Shown here piece after piece: positions 43,572 through 52,731 of a stretch of 64,000 bases of DNA. The DNA lies in assembly GCF_031458235.1 (NCBI RefSeq), contig NZ_JAVDYB010000001.1, forward strand, positions 992,001 to 1,056,000, read 5' to 3'. Numbering within the stretch: position 1 is the stretch's first letter; each line of letters starts with the position of its first letter. A program made the translations under genes and the position numbers. The DNA comes from Catenuloplanes atrovinosus. GTDB taxonomy: Bacteria; Actinomycetota; Actinomycetes; Mycobacteriales; Micromonosporaceae. The notes beneath the pieces were generated by a model that had not been told where the DNA came from, made no database searches, and saw nothing but the letters and a program-made list of their open reading frames with translations.

Positions 43572-44126
43572 GTGAGTCGGCTCTTTGTCGGTGGGCGGGT
43601 CTGGATGCCGGATCCGGTGGACGGGATCGATCTGCGGGTCGAGGGCGGGCGGATCGTCGAGGCGGGGCCGGGGCTGGGCCGGGACGGGGCGGAGGTCGTC
43701 GAGTGCGCGGGGCGGATGGTGGTGCCGCTGTTCGGGGGGCCGGTGCGGGTCGGTGGGGCGGCGACGTTCGCGGTGGTGGAGGCGTCCGAGGGGGCGCAGG
43801 AGATGGTGGTGTGGTGGCCGTCGCGGGGGGTGGTGCTCGTGGTGGACGGGGAGGTCGTGTCGACGGTTGACGCGGTGCCGGGGGGCTCGGCCTCGCCATA
43901 TCTGGGGATGTGGGTCGACCGGACCGGCTACATCCGGCAGGAGCTGACGGCGGACGGGCGGTATGACGAGACGCGGGCCGGGCGGCGGCATGCGTACCAG
44001 GGGGCGTTCCGGATCGATGGGGACCGGATCGTGTACCGGGATGACCAGGGATTCTGGGCCTACGGGCGGTTCGCCGACGGCGTGCTGCACCACGCGGGGT
44101 ACACCTTCGACCGGGGAGCGCGGTAG
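43572..44126 (+). CDS. Atu4866-domain protein with an amidohydrolase-type beta-sandwich N-terminus and no TIM barrel
   Basis: The 184-residue protein starts at GTG 43572, six bases after GGAGG. Residues 1-55 look like the first part of an amidohydrolase beta-sandwich (LFVGGRVWMPDPVDGIDLRVEGGRIVEAG ... GRMVVPLF). This runs directly into what resembles the C-terminal part of such a sandwich (VRVGGAATFAVVEA; GVVLVVDGEVVS), without the metal-binding barrel in between. Residues about 110-184 (LGMWVDRTGYIRQELTADGRYDETR ... AYQGAFRI ... DDQGFWAYGRF ... GVLHHAGYTFDRGAR) match the Atu4866 lipocalin-like domain. A full amidohydrolase gene follows after 2 bp. Function unknown. Confidence 0.75.
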   Translation: MSRLFVGGRVWMPDPVDGIDLRVEGGRIVEAGPGLGRDGAEVVECAGRMVVPLFGGPVRVGGAATFAVVEASEGAQEMVVWWPSRGVVLVVDGEVVSTVDAVPGGSASPYLGMWVDRTGYIRQELTADGRYDETRAGRRHAYQGAFRIDGDRIVYRDDQGFWAYGRFADGVLHHAGYTFDRGAR

Positions 44127-44128
44127 AT

Positions 44129-45436
44129 ATGGCGATGCTGTTCACCGGTGGCGCGGTCGTCACCATGGACCCGGAGATCGGTGAGCTGGGGCGCGGGGAC
44201 GTGCTGGTCTCCGGGTCCGAGATCGTCGCGGTGGGGGCGGACCTGCGTGACCATCCGGGCGCGCGGGGGGCCGAGGTGGTGGACACGACCGGGAGCATTG
44301 TGGCGCCGGGGTTCGTGGACACGCATCGGCATGCCTGGCAGGCGCAGATGCGGCGGACCATTCCGGATGTGGGGGATCTGGGGGAGTACCTGTCGACCAC
44401 GCTGGCCGGTGTGGCACCGGTCTATACGCCGCACGACATGTATGTGGGGACGCGGCTGGCGGCGCTCTCGGCGCTGGACGCGGGGATCACCACGATGCTG
44501 GACTTCTCGCACAACTCGCGCAGTGCGGCGCACTCGGACGCGGCGGTTCGTGGGCTCGTCTCGACCGGCATCCGGGGTGTGCACGCGTCGATGGGGCCGC
44601 ACTTCGGGGAGTGGGATCGGCAGTGGCCGGCCGATCTGAGCCGGCTGCGGGCGGTGCTGCCGGACGGCGGGCTGGTCACGCTGCGCCTGGCGGCGCTCGC
44701 CACGGACATCGTGGGGCCTGATCTGGTGTACGGGACGGAACTGGCCGCGGTGGCCCGTGACCTGGACATCGCGGTCAGCGTGGACGCGGTCTTCGGTGCG
44801 GCGTCGTCCGAGGCGATCCTGGGCTGGGAGCGACGCGGGCTGCTCGGGCCGGGGCTGGAGCTGATCCACGCCACCGGACTGACGCCGGACGCCTGGCGCG
44901 CGATCGGGGCGACCGGCACGGCGATCTCGCTGGCGCCCAGCTCGGACACGCAGATCGGGCTGGACACGGCGATTCCGGCGGTCGACGAGGCGCTCGCCGC
45001 GGGCGTCCGGCCGGGGCTGAGCATCGACGTGGAGGTCGCGCTGGCGGGGGACATGTTCACCCAGCTGCGGGTGTTGCTGGCGGTGCAGCGGATGCGGGCG
45101 GTGGACCGGCCGAAGGAGCGGATCACCACGCGGGACGTGCTCGGCTTCGCCACGCTGGACGGTGCGCGGACGATCGGGCTCGACGCGGTGACCGGGTCGC
45201 TGACGCCCGGTAAGCAGGCGGACCTGATCGTGGTGGACGGGGAGGCGGTCAACACCATGCCGCTCAACGACGCGATCGGCACGCTGGTGCTCGGCGCCGA
45301 CTCGCGCAACATCACGACGGTGCTGGTCGCGGGCCGGATGCTGAAGTCCGGCGGCCACCTCACCGGCGTCGACCCGGACGCGCTCCGCCGCGAGGTCACG
45401 GCATCCCGCGACGCGCTGTCCGCCGCGCTCGCCTGA
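44129..45436 (+). CDS. Amidohydrolase-superfamily enzyme (AtzB/TrzF/guanine deaminase-like branch)
   Basis: The 435-residue protein has the amidohydrolase layout: N-terminal strands (LFTGGAVVTMDPEIGELGRGDVLV), the HxH metal motif in GFVDTHRHAWQ, a His after strand 6 (LIHATGL), an Asp-containing strand 8 (GLSIDVEVALAG), and the C-terminal LTPGKQADLIVVDGEAVNTMP. The strand-5 His of typical deaminases seems replaced by Asp (VSVDAVFG), so metal binding may differ. It probably hydrolyses or deaminates a nitrogen heterocycle or amide, which would suit its place beside urease. The substrate is not predictable. Confidence 0.82.
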   Translation: MAMLFTGGAVVTMDPEIGELGRGDVLVSGSEIVAVGADLRDHPGARGAEVVDTTGSIVAPGFVDTHRHAWQAQMRRTIPDVGDLGEYLSTTLAGVAPVYTPHDMYVGTRLAALSALDAGITTMLDFSHNSRSAAHSDAAVRGLVSTGIRGVHASMGPHFGEWDRQWPADLSRLRAVLPDGGLVTLRLAALATDIVGPDLVYGTELAAVARDLDIAVSVDAVFGAASSEAILGWERRGLLGPGLELIHATGLTPDAWRAIGATGTAISLAPSSDTQIGLDTAIPAVDEALAAGVRPGLSIDVEVALAGDMFTQLRVLLAVQRMRAVDRPKERITTRDVLGFATLDGARTIGLDAVTGSLTPGKQADLIVVDGEAVNTMPLNDAIGTLVLGADSRNITTVLVAGRMLKSGGHLTGVDPDALRREVTASRDALSAALA

Positions 45437-45453
45437 CCGGCGGCGCGAGCATC

Positions 45454-45490
45454 CGGAACCGGCCGCGATCTGGGCTCGCGGCCGGTTCCG
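45454..45490 (+). terminator. Strong terminator hairpin after the amidohydrolase gene
   Basis: CGGAACCGGCCGCGA and TCGCGGCCGGTTCCG form a perfect 15-bp stem with a 7-nt loop, 17 bp after the stop codon. Confidence 0.85.
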
Positions 45491-45499
45491 CACGGGCGC

Positions 45500-45750
45500 G
45501 GTGATCGCGGCTCGCCGGGACCACCGCGGCACCGGCTCCGACGCGGCGGCCGGAGCGGCGGCGGAGGCCGCCGCGAGGTTGGCCCGCGGGAGCATGCGGG
45601 CCGGACCCGGCCGGGAGCGGGAAGATATGAATATGGGTCGGGCGCGGGACCCGCGGCGGCTGGGACGGCCGGGGTCCGGGGTGGTCCCCGGGGCTGGTGC
45701 GGTGCCCGCGGGAGCATGCGGGCCGGACCCGGCCGGGAGCGGGGAATGAG
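45500..45750 (-). repeat. Dispersed GC-rich repeat, locus 3 (two cores, minus orientation)
   Basis: Read on the minus strand, two cores CCCGCATGCTCCCGCGGG (45583-45600 and 45705-45722, 122 bp apart) are each preceded by TTCCCGCTCCCGGCCGGG-like sequence. The second is followed by CAACCTCGCGGCGGCC and GTCGGAGCCGGT. The composite order is the same as in locus 2. Apart from this and the terminator, the 426-bp gap before aspS holds no gene that I can see. Confidence 0.8.
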
Positions 45751-45861
45751 AATCCGTTTGCTGATCGGCAGGGCTGTGGTGCCGCCGGAAAAGGTGAGCG
45801 GCAGGCCTGACAGAATGCGAGGCTGACGACACCTGACAGCAACGACGAGGAGTTCACTGTC

Positions 45862-47664
45862 GTGATCCGAACTCATGACGCCGGGAGCCTGCGCGCGACG
45901 GACGCCGGCGCGACCGTGACGCTGGCCGGCTGGGTGGCCCGCCGGCGCGACCACGGCGGGGTCATTTTCGTGGATCTCCGTGACGGCTCCGGCGTGGTGC
46001 AGGTGGTCTTCCGCGAGGACATGGACGCCGCGCACGCGCTGCGCAACGAGTACTGCGTGAAGGTCGTCGGCGAGGTGGCCGCGCGGCCCGAGGGCAACGA
46101 GAACCCGGAGCTGCCGACCGGCGCGATCGAGGTGATCGTGTCCGATCTGGAGGTGCTCTCCGAGGCGGCGCCGCTGCCGATCCCGGTCGACGACGACGTG
46201 AACGCGGGCGACGACATCCGGCTCCGCTACCGCTACCTGGACCTGCGCCGCAGCGGGCCGGCGAAGGCGATCCGGCTGCGCTCCAAGGCGTCGCAGATCG
46301 CCCGGACCGTGCTGCACGAGCGCGACTTCCTGGAGATCGAGACGCCGACGCTGACCCGGTCCACGCCGGAAGGCGCGCGCGACTTCCTGGTGCCGGTGCG
46401 CCTGCAGCCGGGCAGCTGGTACGCGCTGCCGCAGTCCCCGCAGCTGTTCAAGCAGCTGCTGATGGTCGGCGGCATGGAGCGGTACTACCAGATCGCCCGC
46501 TGCTACCGGGACGAGGACTTCCGCGCGGACCGCCAGCCGGAGTTCACCCAGCTCGACATCGAGATGTCCTTCGTCACCCAGGAGGACGTGATCGACCTGG
46601 GTGAGGGGATCGTCAAGAACCTGTGGCGTGAGCTGGCCGGGCACGAGATCACCGAGCCGATCCCGCACATCACCTACCTGGACGCGATGGCCCGCTACGG
46701 CTCGGACAAGCCCGACCTGCGCTACGGCGTGGAGCTGACCGAGCTGACCGACTACCTGCGCGGCACCGAGTTCCGGGTGTTCGCGTCCGCGATCGACAAC
46801 GGCGGCTACGTGGGTGCCGTGGTGATGCCGGGCGGCGCGGCGCAGACCCGCAAGGAGCTGGACGGCTGGCAGGACTGGGCGAAGGCGCGCGGCGCCCGCG
46901 GCCTGGCCTACGTGGTGCTGGACGCGGAGACCGGCGAGGCGCGCGGCCCGGTCGCGAAGAACCTGTCCGAGGCGCACCTGTCCGGGCTGGCCGACGCGGT
47001 CGGTGCGAAGCCGGGCGACGCGATCTTCTTCGCCGCCGCGGCAGAGCGCCGGGAGGCGCAGGAGCTGCTCGGCGCCGCCCGGGTGGAGATCGCCAAGCGG
47101 GCGAACCTGATCGACGAGTCCGCCTGGGCGTTCTGCTGGGTGGTCGACGCCCCGATGTTCGAGAAGACGGACGAGGGCGGCTGGACCGCGGTGCACCACC
47201 CGTTCACCTCGCCGAACGCGGAGTGGATCGACAACTTCGAGACCGCGCCGGACCGGGCGCTGGCGTACGCGTACGACATCGTCTGCAACGGCAACGAGAT
47301 CGGCGGCGGCAGCGTCCGTATCCACCGCGGCGACGTGCAGCGGCGCGTCTTCGACCTGCTCGGCATCTCGCCGGAGGAGGCGCAGGACAAGTTCGGCTTC
47401 CTGCTGGAGGCGTTCAAGTACGGCCCGCCGCCGCACGCCGGCATCGCGTTCGGCTGGGACCGGGTCTGCATGCTGCTGGCCGGCGCCGACTCGATCCGCG
47501 AGGTCATCGCGTTCCCGAAGACCCGCGGCGGCTTCGACCCGCTGACCAGCGCGCCCACGCCGATCACGGCGCAGCAGCGCAAGGAGGCCGGCGTGGACGC
47601 GAAGCCGGCCGCCGCGGTCACGGCCGGAACCGCCGGCACGGCCGTGCCGGTCGAGCTGCATTGA
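45862..47664 (+). CDS. aspS: Aspartyl-tRNA synthetase
   Basis: The 600-residue bacterial-type AspRS has an OB-fold anticodon domain ([23 protein letters not shown]), motif 2 ([21 protein letters not shown]), the GAD insertion domain (about 290-420) and motif 3 ([17 protein letters not shown]). The GTG start has GAGGAG ahead. The Ala/Val/Thr-rich tail ([20 protein letters not shown]) is not conserved. It marks the return to the conserved chromosomal backbone. Confidence 0.96.
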   Translation: MIRTHDAGSLRATDAGATVTLAGWVARRRDHGGVIFVDLRDGSGVVQVVFREDMDAAHALRNEYCVKVVGEVAARPEGNENPELPTGAIEVIVSDLEVLSEAAPLPIPVDDDVNAGDDIRLRYRYLDLRRSGPAKAIRLRSKASQIARTVLHERDFLEIETPTLTRSTPEGARDFLVPVRLQPGSWYALPQSPQLFKQLLMVGGMERYYQIARCYRDEDFRADRQPEFTQLDIEMSFVTQEDVIDLGEGIVKNLWRELAGHEITEPIPHITYLDAMARYGSDKPDLRYGVELTELTDYLRGTEFRVFASAIDNGGYVGAVVMPGGAAQTRKELDGWQDWAKARGARGLAYVVLDAETGEARGPVAKNLSEAHLSGLADAVGAKPGDAIFFAAAAERREAQELLGAARVEIAKRANLIDESAWAFCWVVDAPMFEKTDEGGWTAVHHPFTSPNAEWIDNFETAPDRALAYAYDIVCNGNEIGGGSVRIHRGDVQRRVFDLLGISPEEAQDKFGFLLEAFKYGPPPHAGIAFGWDRVCMLLAGADSIREVIAFPKTRGGFDPLTSAPTPITAQQRKEAGVDAKPAAAVTAGTAGTAVPVELH

Positions 47665-48485
47665 GCCTGCTGGTCGTCGGTGCCGGAGGGCTGCTCGGCG
47701 GCGAGGTCTGCCGCCGGGCGCTGGCGCTCGGGCACCGGGTGATCGGGACGTACCACTCGGCGCCGGGGGAGATCCCCGGCGTCGGGTGGCGCCCGCTGGA
47801 CATCCGCAACCGGGTGGCGGTGCGCGAGCTGTGCGCGGCGGTCCGCCCGAGCGTCGTGATCAACGCGGCTTCCCGGTACGAGGACTGGACGGTCAACGCG
47901 GACGGCGCCGCCGCGGTCGCGCAGGGCGCGGCGGACGTCGGCGCGCGGCTGGTGCACCTGTCCAGCGACGCGGTGCACGGCGGCCGGCCCGAGCCGTACG
48001 GTGACGACGAGGCGCCGTCGCCGATCACGGCGTACGGCGCGTCCAAGGCCGCGGCCGAGACCGCGGTCCGCGCGGTGCACCCGGCCGCGGTGGTGGTCCG
48101 GACGTCGCTGATCATCGGCGACGAGCGCAGCGCGCACGTGCGGACCGCCGTCGACCTGATCACCGGCCGCCGGTCCGGCGTGCTGTTCACGGACGAGGTC
48201 CGGTGCCCGATCGGCGTCGCGGACCTCGCGGCCGCGGTGCTGGAGCTGTCCGCCGGGACCGGCGTCACCGTGCTCAACGTGGCCGGCCCGGACACGGTGA
48301 CCCGGGCCGAACTGGGCGAACTGATCGCGGTCCGCTACGGCCTGGACCCGCTGCGCGTGCCGGTGAGCACGGTCGCCGCGTCCGGCCTGCATCGCCCCGG
48401 GCACGTGGTGCTGGACTCGTCGCGCGCGTCCGGGCTGCTCACCACGCGGGTGCGCGGCATCCGCGAACTCCTCGGAGTGACATAG
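47661..48485 (+). CDS. RmlD-like sugar-nucleotide reductase (extended SDR)
   Basis: The 274-residue protein starts at a TTG overlapping the aspS stop (TTGA). It has the GxxGLLGG dinucleotide motif, [47 protein letters not shown], and YGASKAAAE with the SDR catalytic YxxxK. This is the dTDP-4-dehydrorhamnose reductase (RmlD) family, which makes dTDP-rhamnose. No rmlABC is nearby, so another sugar or a tailoring role is possible. Confidence 0.82.
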   Translation: MSLLVVGAGGLLGGEVCRRALALGHRVIGTYHSAPGEIPGVGWRPLDIRNRVAVRELCAAVRPSVVINAASRYEDWTVNADGAAAVAQGAADVGARLVHLSSDAVHGGRPEPYGDDEAPSPITAYGASKAAAETAVRAVHPAAVVVRTSLIIGDERSAHVRTAVDLITGRRSGVLFTDEVRCPIGVADLAAAVLELSAGTGVTVLNVAGPDTVTRAELGELIAVRYGLDPLRVPVSTVAASGLHRPGHVVLDSSRASGLLTTRVRGIRELLGVT

Positions 48486-48531
48486 CCCGAATTGGGCCGT
48501 TTAAGCCCGACATAGTCGGAACCATGGCTGG

Positions 48532-49875
48532 ATGATGGTCACTCGCCGCCGCGTTCTGGCGGCCGCACTGCTCACCGGCCTGACGATGCTGACCGCGGCG
48601 CCCGCGGTCACGGCCGCGCCGGTGACGCGCCCCAACGTCCTGCTGGTCGTGCTCGACGACGCCGGGATCGGCCAGACCGAGGTCATGCGCCACACCCGGG
48701 CCTGGCTGGGCCGGACCGGCCGCGAGTTCACGCACGCGGTCGCCACCACACCGTCCTGCTGTCCCAGCCGCTCGTCCATCCTCAGCGGCCGCTACGTGCA
48801 CAACACCGGCGTCACGCAACAGGACCGGATCGGCGTCTACGACCACGACCGGACGTTGCAGCGGGAGCTGAAGCGCGCCGGGTACGCCACGGCCGCGGCC
48901 GGGAAACTGTTCAACGGCTGGGAACTGGCGAAGAAGCCGCCGCACATCGACCACTGGGCGCTCCAGCACGGCGGATACGTCAAGGCGCACTTCAACGTGG
49001 GCGGCACCGACGTGTACCCGGCGTACTCGACCACGTTCACCGGGCGGCAGGTGACCGGGTACATCGACCGGTTCGAGCGCGAGAACGACCGGCGGCCGTG
49101 GTTCATCTACGCCGGGTTCGTCGCGCCGCACTCGCCGTACACGCCGGAGCCGAAGTACGCGGACGCGCCGCTGAGCTGGCGGACCAACCCCGCCGGCCGG
49201 GAGCGGGACCGCGCGGACAAGCCGGCCTACGTCCGGCGCTTCCGGTTCAGCGCCGAGGAGGGGGCGCGAACCGCGGTCGCGCAGATGCGCACGCTGCTGT
49301 CCGTGGACGACCAGCTGGAGGCGATCCGGCGCCGGCTCGCGGCCACCGGCGAGCTGGACGACACCGTGGTCGTGCTGCTCTCCGACAACGGCAAGTCGCT
49401 CGGCGAGCACGGGCTGCCCAGCAAGTTCGTGCCGTACCAGGGGTCGATCCGGGTGCCGCTGCTGCTGTGGTGGCCGGGGCGGGTGCCGGCCGGCCGCGAC
49501 ACCCGGCTCGCGCCGCTGATCGACGTGGTGCCGACCGTGCTGGAGCTGGCCGGTCTCGCGCCCGGCTACCGGGTGGACGGCCGCAGCCTGCTCACCGGCG
49601 CGCGCCGCGACCGAGTGCTACTGGAGTACTGGCACGACGCGGTCAACGGCAGCTACCCGACCTGGGCCTCCACCTACGCGCCCGGCCGCTACCAGTACGT
49701 CGAGTACCAGGAGGGCCCGCGTGTCGTCCGGGAGTACTACGACCTGCACCGCGACCCCTGGCAGCTGACCAACCTGCTCGGCGACCGCGGCACCGCCGGC
49801 GACCCGGACGTCGGGCCGCTCTCCGCCACGCTCGCCCGGGACCGCACCTGCGTGGGGGCCGGCGACTGTCCGTGA
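48532..49875 (+). CDS. Secreted type I sulfatase (FGly-dependent)
   Basis: The 447-residue protein has a signal peptide (VTRRRVLAAALLTGLTMLTAAPAVTAAP) with an RR pair near the start. The alkaline-phosphatase-like core begins PNVLLVVLDDAG (metal Asp pair). The maturation motif C-x-P-S-R is present (CCPSRSS, target Cys about 76), so it should carry formylglycine made by an enzyme encoded elsewhere. LLSDNGKSLGEHG supplies the later metal Asp/Asn. The sulfate-ester substrate is unknown; the EREN/KPPHIDHW-type segments resemble actinobacterial N-acetylglucosamine-6-sulfatase-like proteins. Confidence 0.9.
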   Translation: MMVTRRRVLAAALLTGLTMLTAAPAVTAAPVTRPNVLLVVLDDAGIGQTEVMRHTRAWLGRTGREFTHAVATTPSCCPSRSSILSGRYVHNTGVTQQDRIGVYDHDRTLQRELKRAGYATAAAGKLFNGWELAKKPPHIDHWALQHGGYVKAHFNVGGTDVYPAYSTTFTGRQVTGYIDRFERENDRRPWFIYAGFVAPHSPYTPEPKYADAPLSWRTNPAGRERDRADKPAYVRRFRFSAEEGARTAVAQMRTLLSVDDQLEAIRRRLAATGELDDTVVVLLSDNGKSLGEHGLPSKFVPYQGSIRVPLLLWWPGRVPAGRDTRLAPLIDVVPTVLELAGLAPGYRVDGRSLLTGARRDRVLLEYWHDAVNGSYPTWASTYAPGRYQYVEYQEGPRVVREYYDLHRDPWQLTNLLGDRGTAGDPDVGPLSATLARDRTCVGAGDCP

Positions 49876-49939
49876 ATGAGATTTCGCGCGGTTGGGTACA
49901 GCCAGGTCAACCTCGTAGTACACCCCCTCGGAGGATGGC

Positions 49940-50161
49940 ATGCTGGCTCTCATCGCCGCCGGAGTCTTCGCGTTCGCGCTCCTGCTCGACCTGCTGAACA
50001 CGAACTTCGGCGCCCCCGACCTGTTCAACTGGAACACCCTGGTCCTGATCGGCCTGCTCCTGCTCGCGCTCTACCTGGGGGGCGTGGGCTCCGGGCCGCG
50101 CGCCGGCTCGGGCACCGGTGCGGGCCGCCGCTACTGGGGCCGTCGCCCGGGCCGCGGCTGA
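49940..50161 (+). CDS. Small membrane protein of unknown function
   Basis: The 73-residue protein has a good ribosome site (CTCGGAGG). Two hydrophobic helices (about 3-18 and 32-48) are joined by NTNFGAPDLFNWNTLV, with a Gly/Arg-rich tail. Small proteins with this layout are widespread in actinobacteria and uncharacterised. Confidence 0.72.
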   Translation: MLALIAAGVFAFALLLDLLNTNFGAPDLFNWNTLVLIGLLLLALYLGGVGSGPRAGSGTGAGRRYWGRRPGRG

Positions 50162-50179
50162 CGATCACAATCCAGATAC

Positions 50180-50259
50180 GGTACGGACGAGCCCGTTCCC
50201 TCCGTTCGCCCGAGGCGCACCGCCCGGCCGTTCGGAGGGGGCGGGCTCACGTCCGTACC
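50180..50259. terminator. Long imperfect inverted repeat between the small membrane gene and rarA
   Basis: The left arm (50180-50204, GGTACGGACG-AGCCCG-TTCCCTCCG) pairs with the right arm (50233-50259) over about 23 pairs, with one 2-nt bulge and two mismatches. The loop is 28 nt. It is large for a terminator, so it may instead be a regulatory structure in the rarA leader. Confidence 0.6.
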
Positions 50260-50356
50260 CCGGCTGCCGCCCCGACCACCCGCCCCGGCCGGGCTGAAGG
50301 CCGCCCTCAAATGGATCTTCATGCGGTCGGGGTCCGGCGTGCGAGGACGTGAAAGC

Positions 50357-52261
50357 GTGAGCGGTATCGTTCGTGGGGTGGAGGTCGAAGGGCTTTTCGC
50401 CGTCACCGAAACGGGCGGCGTCAGCGTGACGCCGGACCGGAACGGCACCGGCTCCGCCCTCGATGCGCAGGGTGCAAGCTTCGTCGCGCCCGGTGAGGAC
50501 TCACCGCTGGCGGTCCGCATGCGACCGCGCGTCATCGACGAGCTCGTCGGCCAGTCCCACCTGCTCGCGCCCGGTGCGCCGCTGCGCCAGCTGGTCGGCG
50601 GCGACACCCCGATGTCCGTCATCCTGTGGGGCCCGCCCGGCAGCGGCAAGACGACCATCGCGCACCTGGTGGCCGGCGCCACCAACCGCCGCTTCGTCGC
50701 CATGTCCGCGCTCTCCGCTGGCGTCAAGGACGTGCGCGCGGTGATCGACGCGGCCCGCCGGGAGCGGCGCTACGGCGGCCCGCCCACCGTGCTGTTCATC
50801 GACGAGGTCCACCGGTTCAGCAAGACCCAGCAGGACTCGCTGCTCGCCGCGGTCGAGGACCGCACGGTCACGCTGCTGGCCGCGACCACGGAGAACCCGT
50901 ACTTCTCGGTCATCTCGCCGCTGCTGTCCCGCTGCGTGCTGCTCACGCTGCACCCGCTCACCGAGGACGACGTGCGCGGCCTGATCGACCGCGCGCTCAC
51001 CGACCCGCGCGGCCTCGGCGGCACGCTGACCATCGCCGAGGACGCCGTCGAGCACCTGATCCGGCTGGCCGGCGGCGACGTGCGCAAGGCGCTGACCGCG
51101 CTGGAGGCCGCGGCCTCGTCCGCGCTCGCCCAGGGCGCCACCGAGATCGACCTCGCCACCGCCGAACAGGCCGTCGACGTGGCCGCGGTCCGCTACGACC
51201 GCGCCGGCGACGCCCACTACGACGTGACCAGCGCGTTCATCAAGAGCATGCGCGGCTCCGACCCGGACGCCGCGCTGCACTGGCTGGCCCGCATGCTGGT
51301 CGCCGGCGAGGACGCCCGCTTCATCGCTCGCCGCCTGGTCATCTTCGCCTCCGAGGACGTCGGCATGGCCGACCCCACCGCGTTGCAGGTGGCGACCGCG
51401 GCCGCGCAGGCGGTGCAGCTCATCGGCCTGCCCGAGGCCGGCCTCAACCTCTCCCAGGCCGTCATCCACCTCGCCACCGCGCCCAAGAGCAACAGCGCCA
51501 CCACCGCGCTCTCCGCGGCCATCGCGGACGTGCGGGCCGGCCGTGGCGGCCCGGTGCCGCGGCACCTGAGGGACGCGCACTACCCGGGGGCGAAAGGGCT
51601 GGGGCACGGGACCGGGTACCGGTATCCGCACGACGACGCACGCGGCGTGGTGCGGCAGCAGTACGCGCCGGACGACCTGGCGGCGGTGGAGTACTACACG
51701 CCGACGGACCGGGGGTTCGAGCGGGAGGTGGCGGAGCGGCTGCCGAAGCTGCGGCGGGTCGTCCGCGGGACGCCGGTTCCGCCGCGCCGGGAGTCGCGGA
51801 TGGCGGGTGCGGGGCCGGCCGCTCCGGCGCCGGGTGCGGGGTCGGTGGTGCCGGGCGACTCCGGTCCGGCCGCGGTCTCCTCGGCCCCGGCTGCGGTGTT
51901 CTCGTCGCCGGCTGTGGTGCCCGAGGCGCCGGCTGTGGTGTCCCAGGTGCCGGGTGACGCCGCGCCGATGGGCGTCGCCGAATCGGCGGAGCCGCCGGCC
52001 GTGGGCGCCGTCTCGGACAGGACCGCCGGCGCGGGCGGTACCGCTTCGGCTCAGGCGACCGCTACCGAGTCCGCTACCGGGACCGACCGGCTGACCGGAT
52101 CGGCCGGGGACGGCGGCACGTCGGAGGCGGTCGAGGACGACGGGCGTCCGGCGGTGCCCGAGCACGCCGAAGGCCCGGAACAGGGGCGGAGCGCCGGTGG
52201 GCGGCGGAAGGCCGGTGGCCGGCGGCGGACGCCGGAGCCGCCGGTGGAGGCGGGCGCATGA
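50357..52261 (+). CDS. rarA: Replication-associated recombination ATPase RarA (MgsA) with a long disordered C-terminal tail
   Basis: The AAA+ core has Walker [10 protein letters not shown] (about 92-100), Walker [19 protein letters not shown], sensor [11 protein letters not shown], and the C-terminal tetramerisation domain ([50 protein letters not shown]). RarA acts at stalled replication forks. GTG 50357 has GAGGAC ahead; GTG 50378 is an alternative. The family usually ends near 440-460 residues. This 634-residue product continues with about 165 residues of Ala/Pro/Ser/Val-rich repeats and a basic [14 protein letters not shown] patch. Confidence 0.93.
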   Translation: MSGIVRGVEVEGLFAVTETGGVSVTPDRNGTGSALDAQGASFVAPGEDSPLAVRMRPRVIDELVGQSHLLAPGAPLRQLVGGDTPMSVILWGPPGSGKTTIAHLVAGATNRRFVAMSALSAGVKDVRAVIDAARRERRYGGPPTVLFIDEVHRFSKTQQDSLLAAVEDRTVTLLAATTENPYFSVISPLLSRCVLLTLHPLTEDDVRGLIDRALTDPRGLGGTLTIAEDAVEHLIRLAGGDVRKALTALEAAASSALAQGATEIDLATAEQAVDVAAVRYDRAGDAHYDVTSAFIKSMRGSDPDAALHWLARMLVAGEDARFIARRLVIFASEDVGMADPTALQVATAAAQAVQLIGLPEAGLNLSQAVIHLATAPKSNSATTALSAAIADVRAGRGGPVPRHLRDAHYPGAKGLGHGTGYRYPHDDARGVVRQQYAPDDLAAVEYYTPTDRGFEREVAERLPKLRRVVRGTPVPPRRESRMAGAGPAAPAPGAGSVVPGDSGPAAVSSAPAAVFSSPAVVPEAPAVVSQVPGDAAPMGVAESAEPPAVGAVSDRTAGAGGTASAQATATESATGTDRLTGSAGDGGTSEAVEDDGRPAVPEHAEGPEQGRSAGGRRKAGGRRRTPEPPVEAGA

Positions 52262-52731
52262 GCCGGGAGGCGGCGCGCGGGACCGGGATCGGCACGGCGG
52301 ACCGGCGTGACCGGCCGTCCGGTGGTGGCGAAAACCGGCGACGTGGCGCACGCTCATCAGAGGGCCCGGGCCGTCCGGCGGGCGACGACGTGACGTCGGT
52401 CACCGCCGTGCGCGGTGGCGGGCGCGTGGCCTGCGGGCCCGTGGATCGGGCGTTGCCCGTTCGGGGCGGGACGCTCCCCGGGGCGGGCGAACGGTTTGTA
52501 GCTTGGTGGGTCATGCCCGGGGCGCACCGGCCGGGGACGGTCAGCCCGGGCGGCGCGCAGCCGATCGGTACGGGGCACGGCCGGCCGGCGAGCGTGACAG
52601 TGGCGGAGCGCGTCCCCGCCGGTCCGGGCACGACCGGGCGGGACGCGACGATCGCGGCCGGTGCGGCCGTGACCGGCAGGACTTGGGTGACTGACCGCGT
52701 GTCGGTGGAGACAGAGAGAGTGGTTGCGTGA
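52258..52731 (+). CDS. Doubtful hypothetical ORF between rarA and the repetitive membrane protein gene
   Basis: A 157-codon frame starts at an ATG overlapping the rarA stop and ends overlapping the next GTG start, which is why it is listed. The product is Gly/Arg/Thr/Val-rich with no hydrophobic helix or known motif, and its third-codon-position GC bias is weaker than that of its neighbours. If it is not translated, this 466-bp stretch is the leader of the large gene. A TAGCTT word near 52498 could be a -10 element. Confidence 0.3.
   Translation: MSREAARGTGIGTADRRDRPSGGGENRRRGARSSEGPGRPAGDDVTSVTAVRGGGRVACGPVDRALPVRGGTLPGAGERFVAWWVMPGAHRPGTVSPGGAQPIGTGHGRPASVTVAERVPAGPGTTGRDATIAAGAAVTGRTWVTDRVSVETERVVA

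Noticed and set aside
43188-44093. 301-codon minus-strand frame in and beyond the ureA upstream region
   Set aside because: It is antisense to the Atu4866-domain gene, passes through the 63-nt hairpin and is Pro/His/Arg-rich as expected of a shadow.
44422-47661. 1079-codon minus-strand frame across the amidohydrolase gene and aspS
   Set aside because: It is antisense to two clear enzymes and runs through the repeat locus between them.
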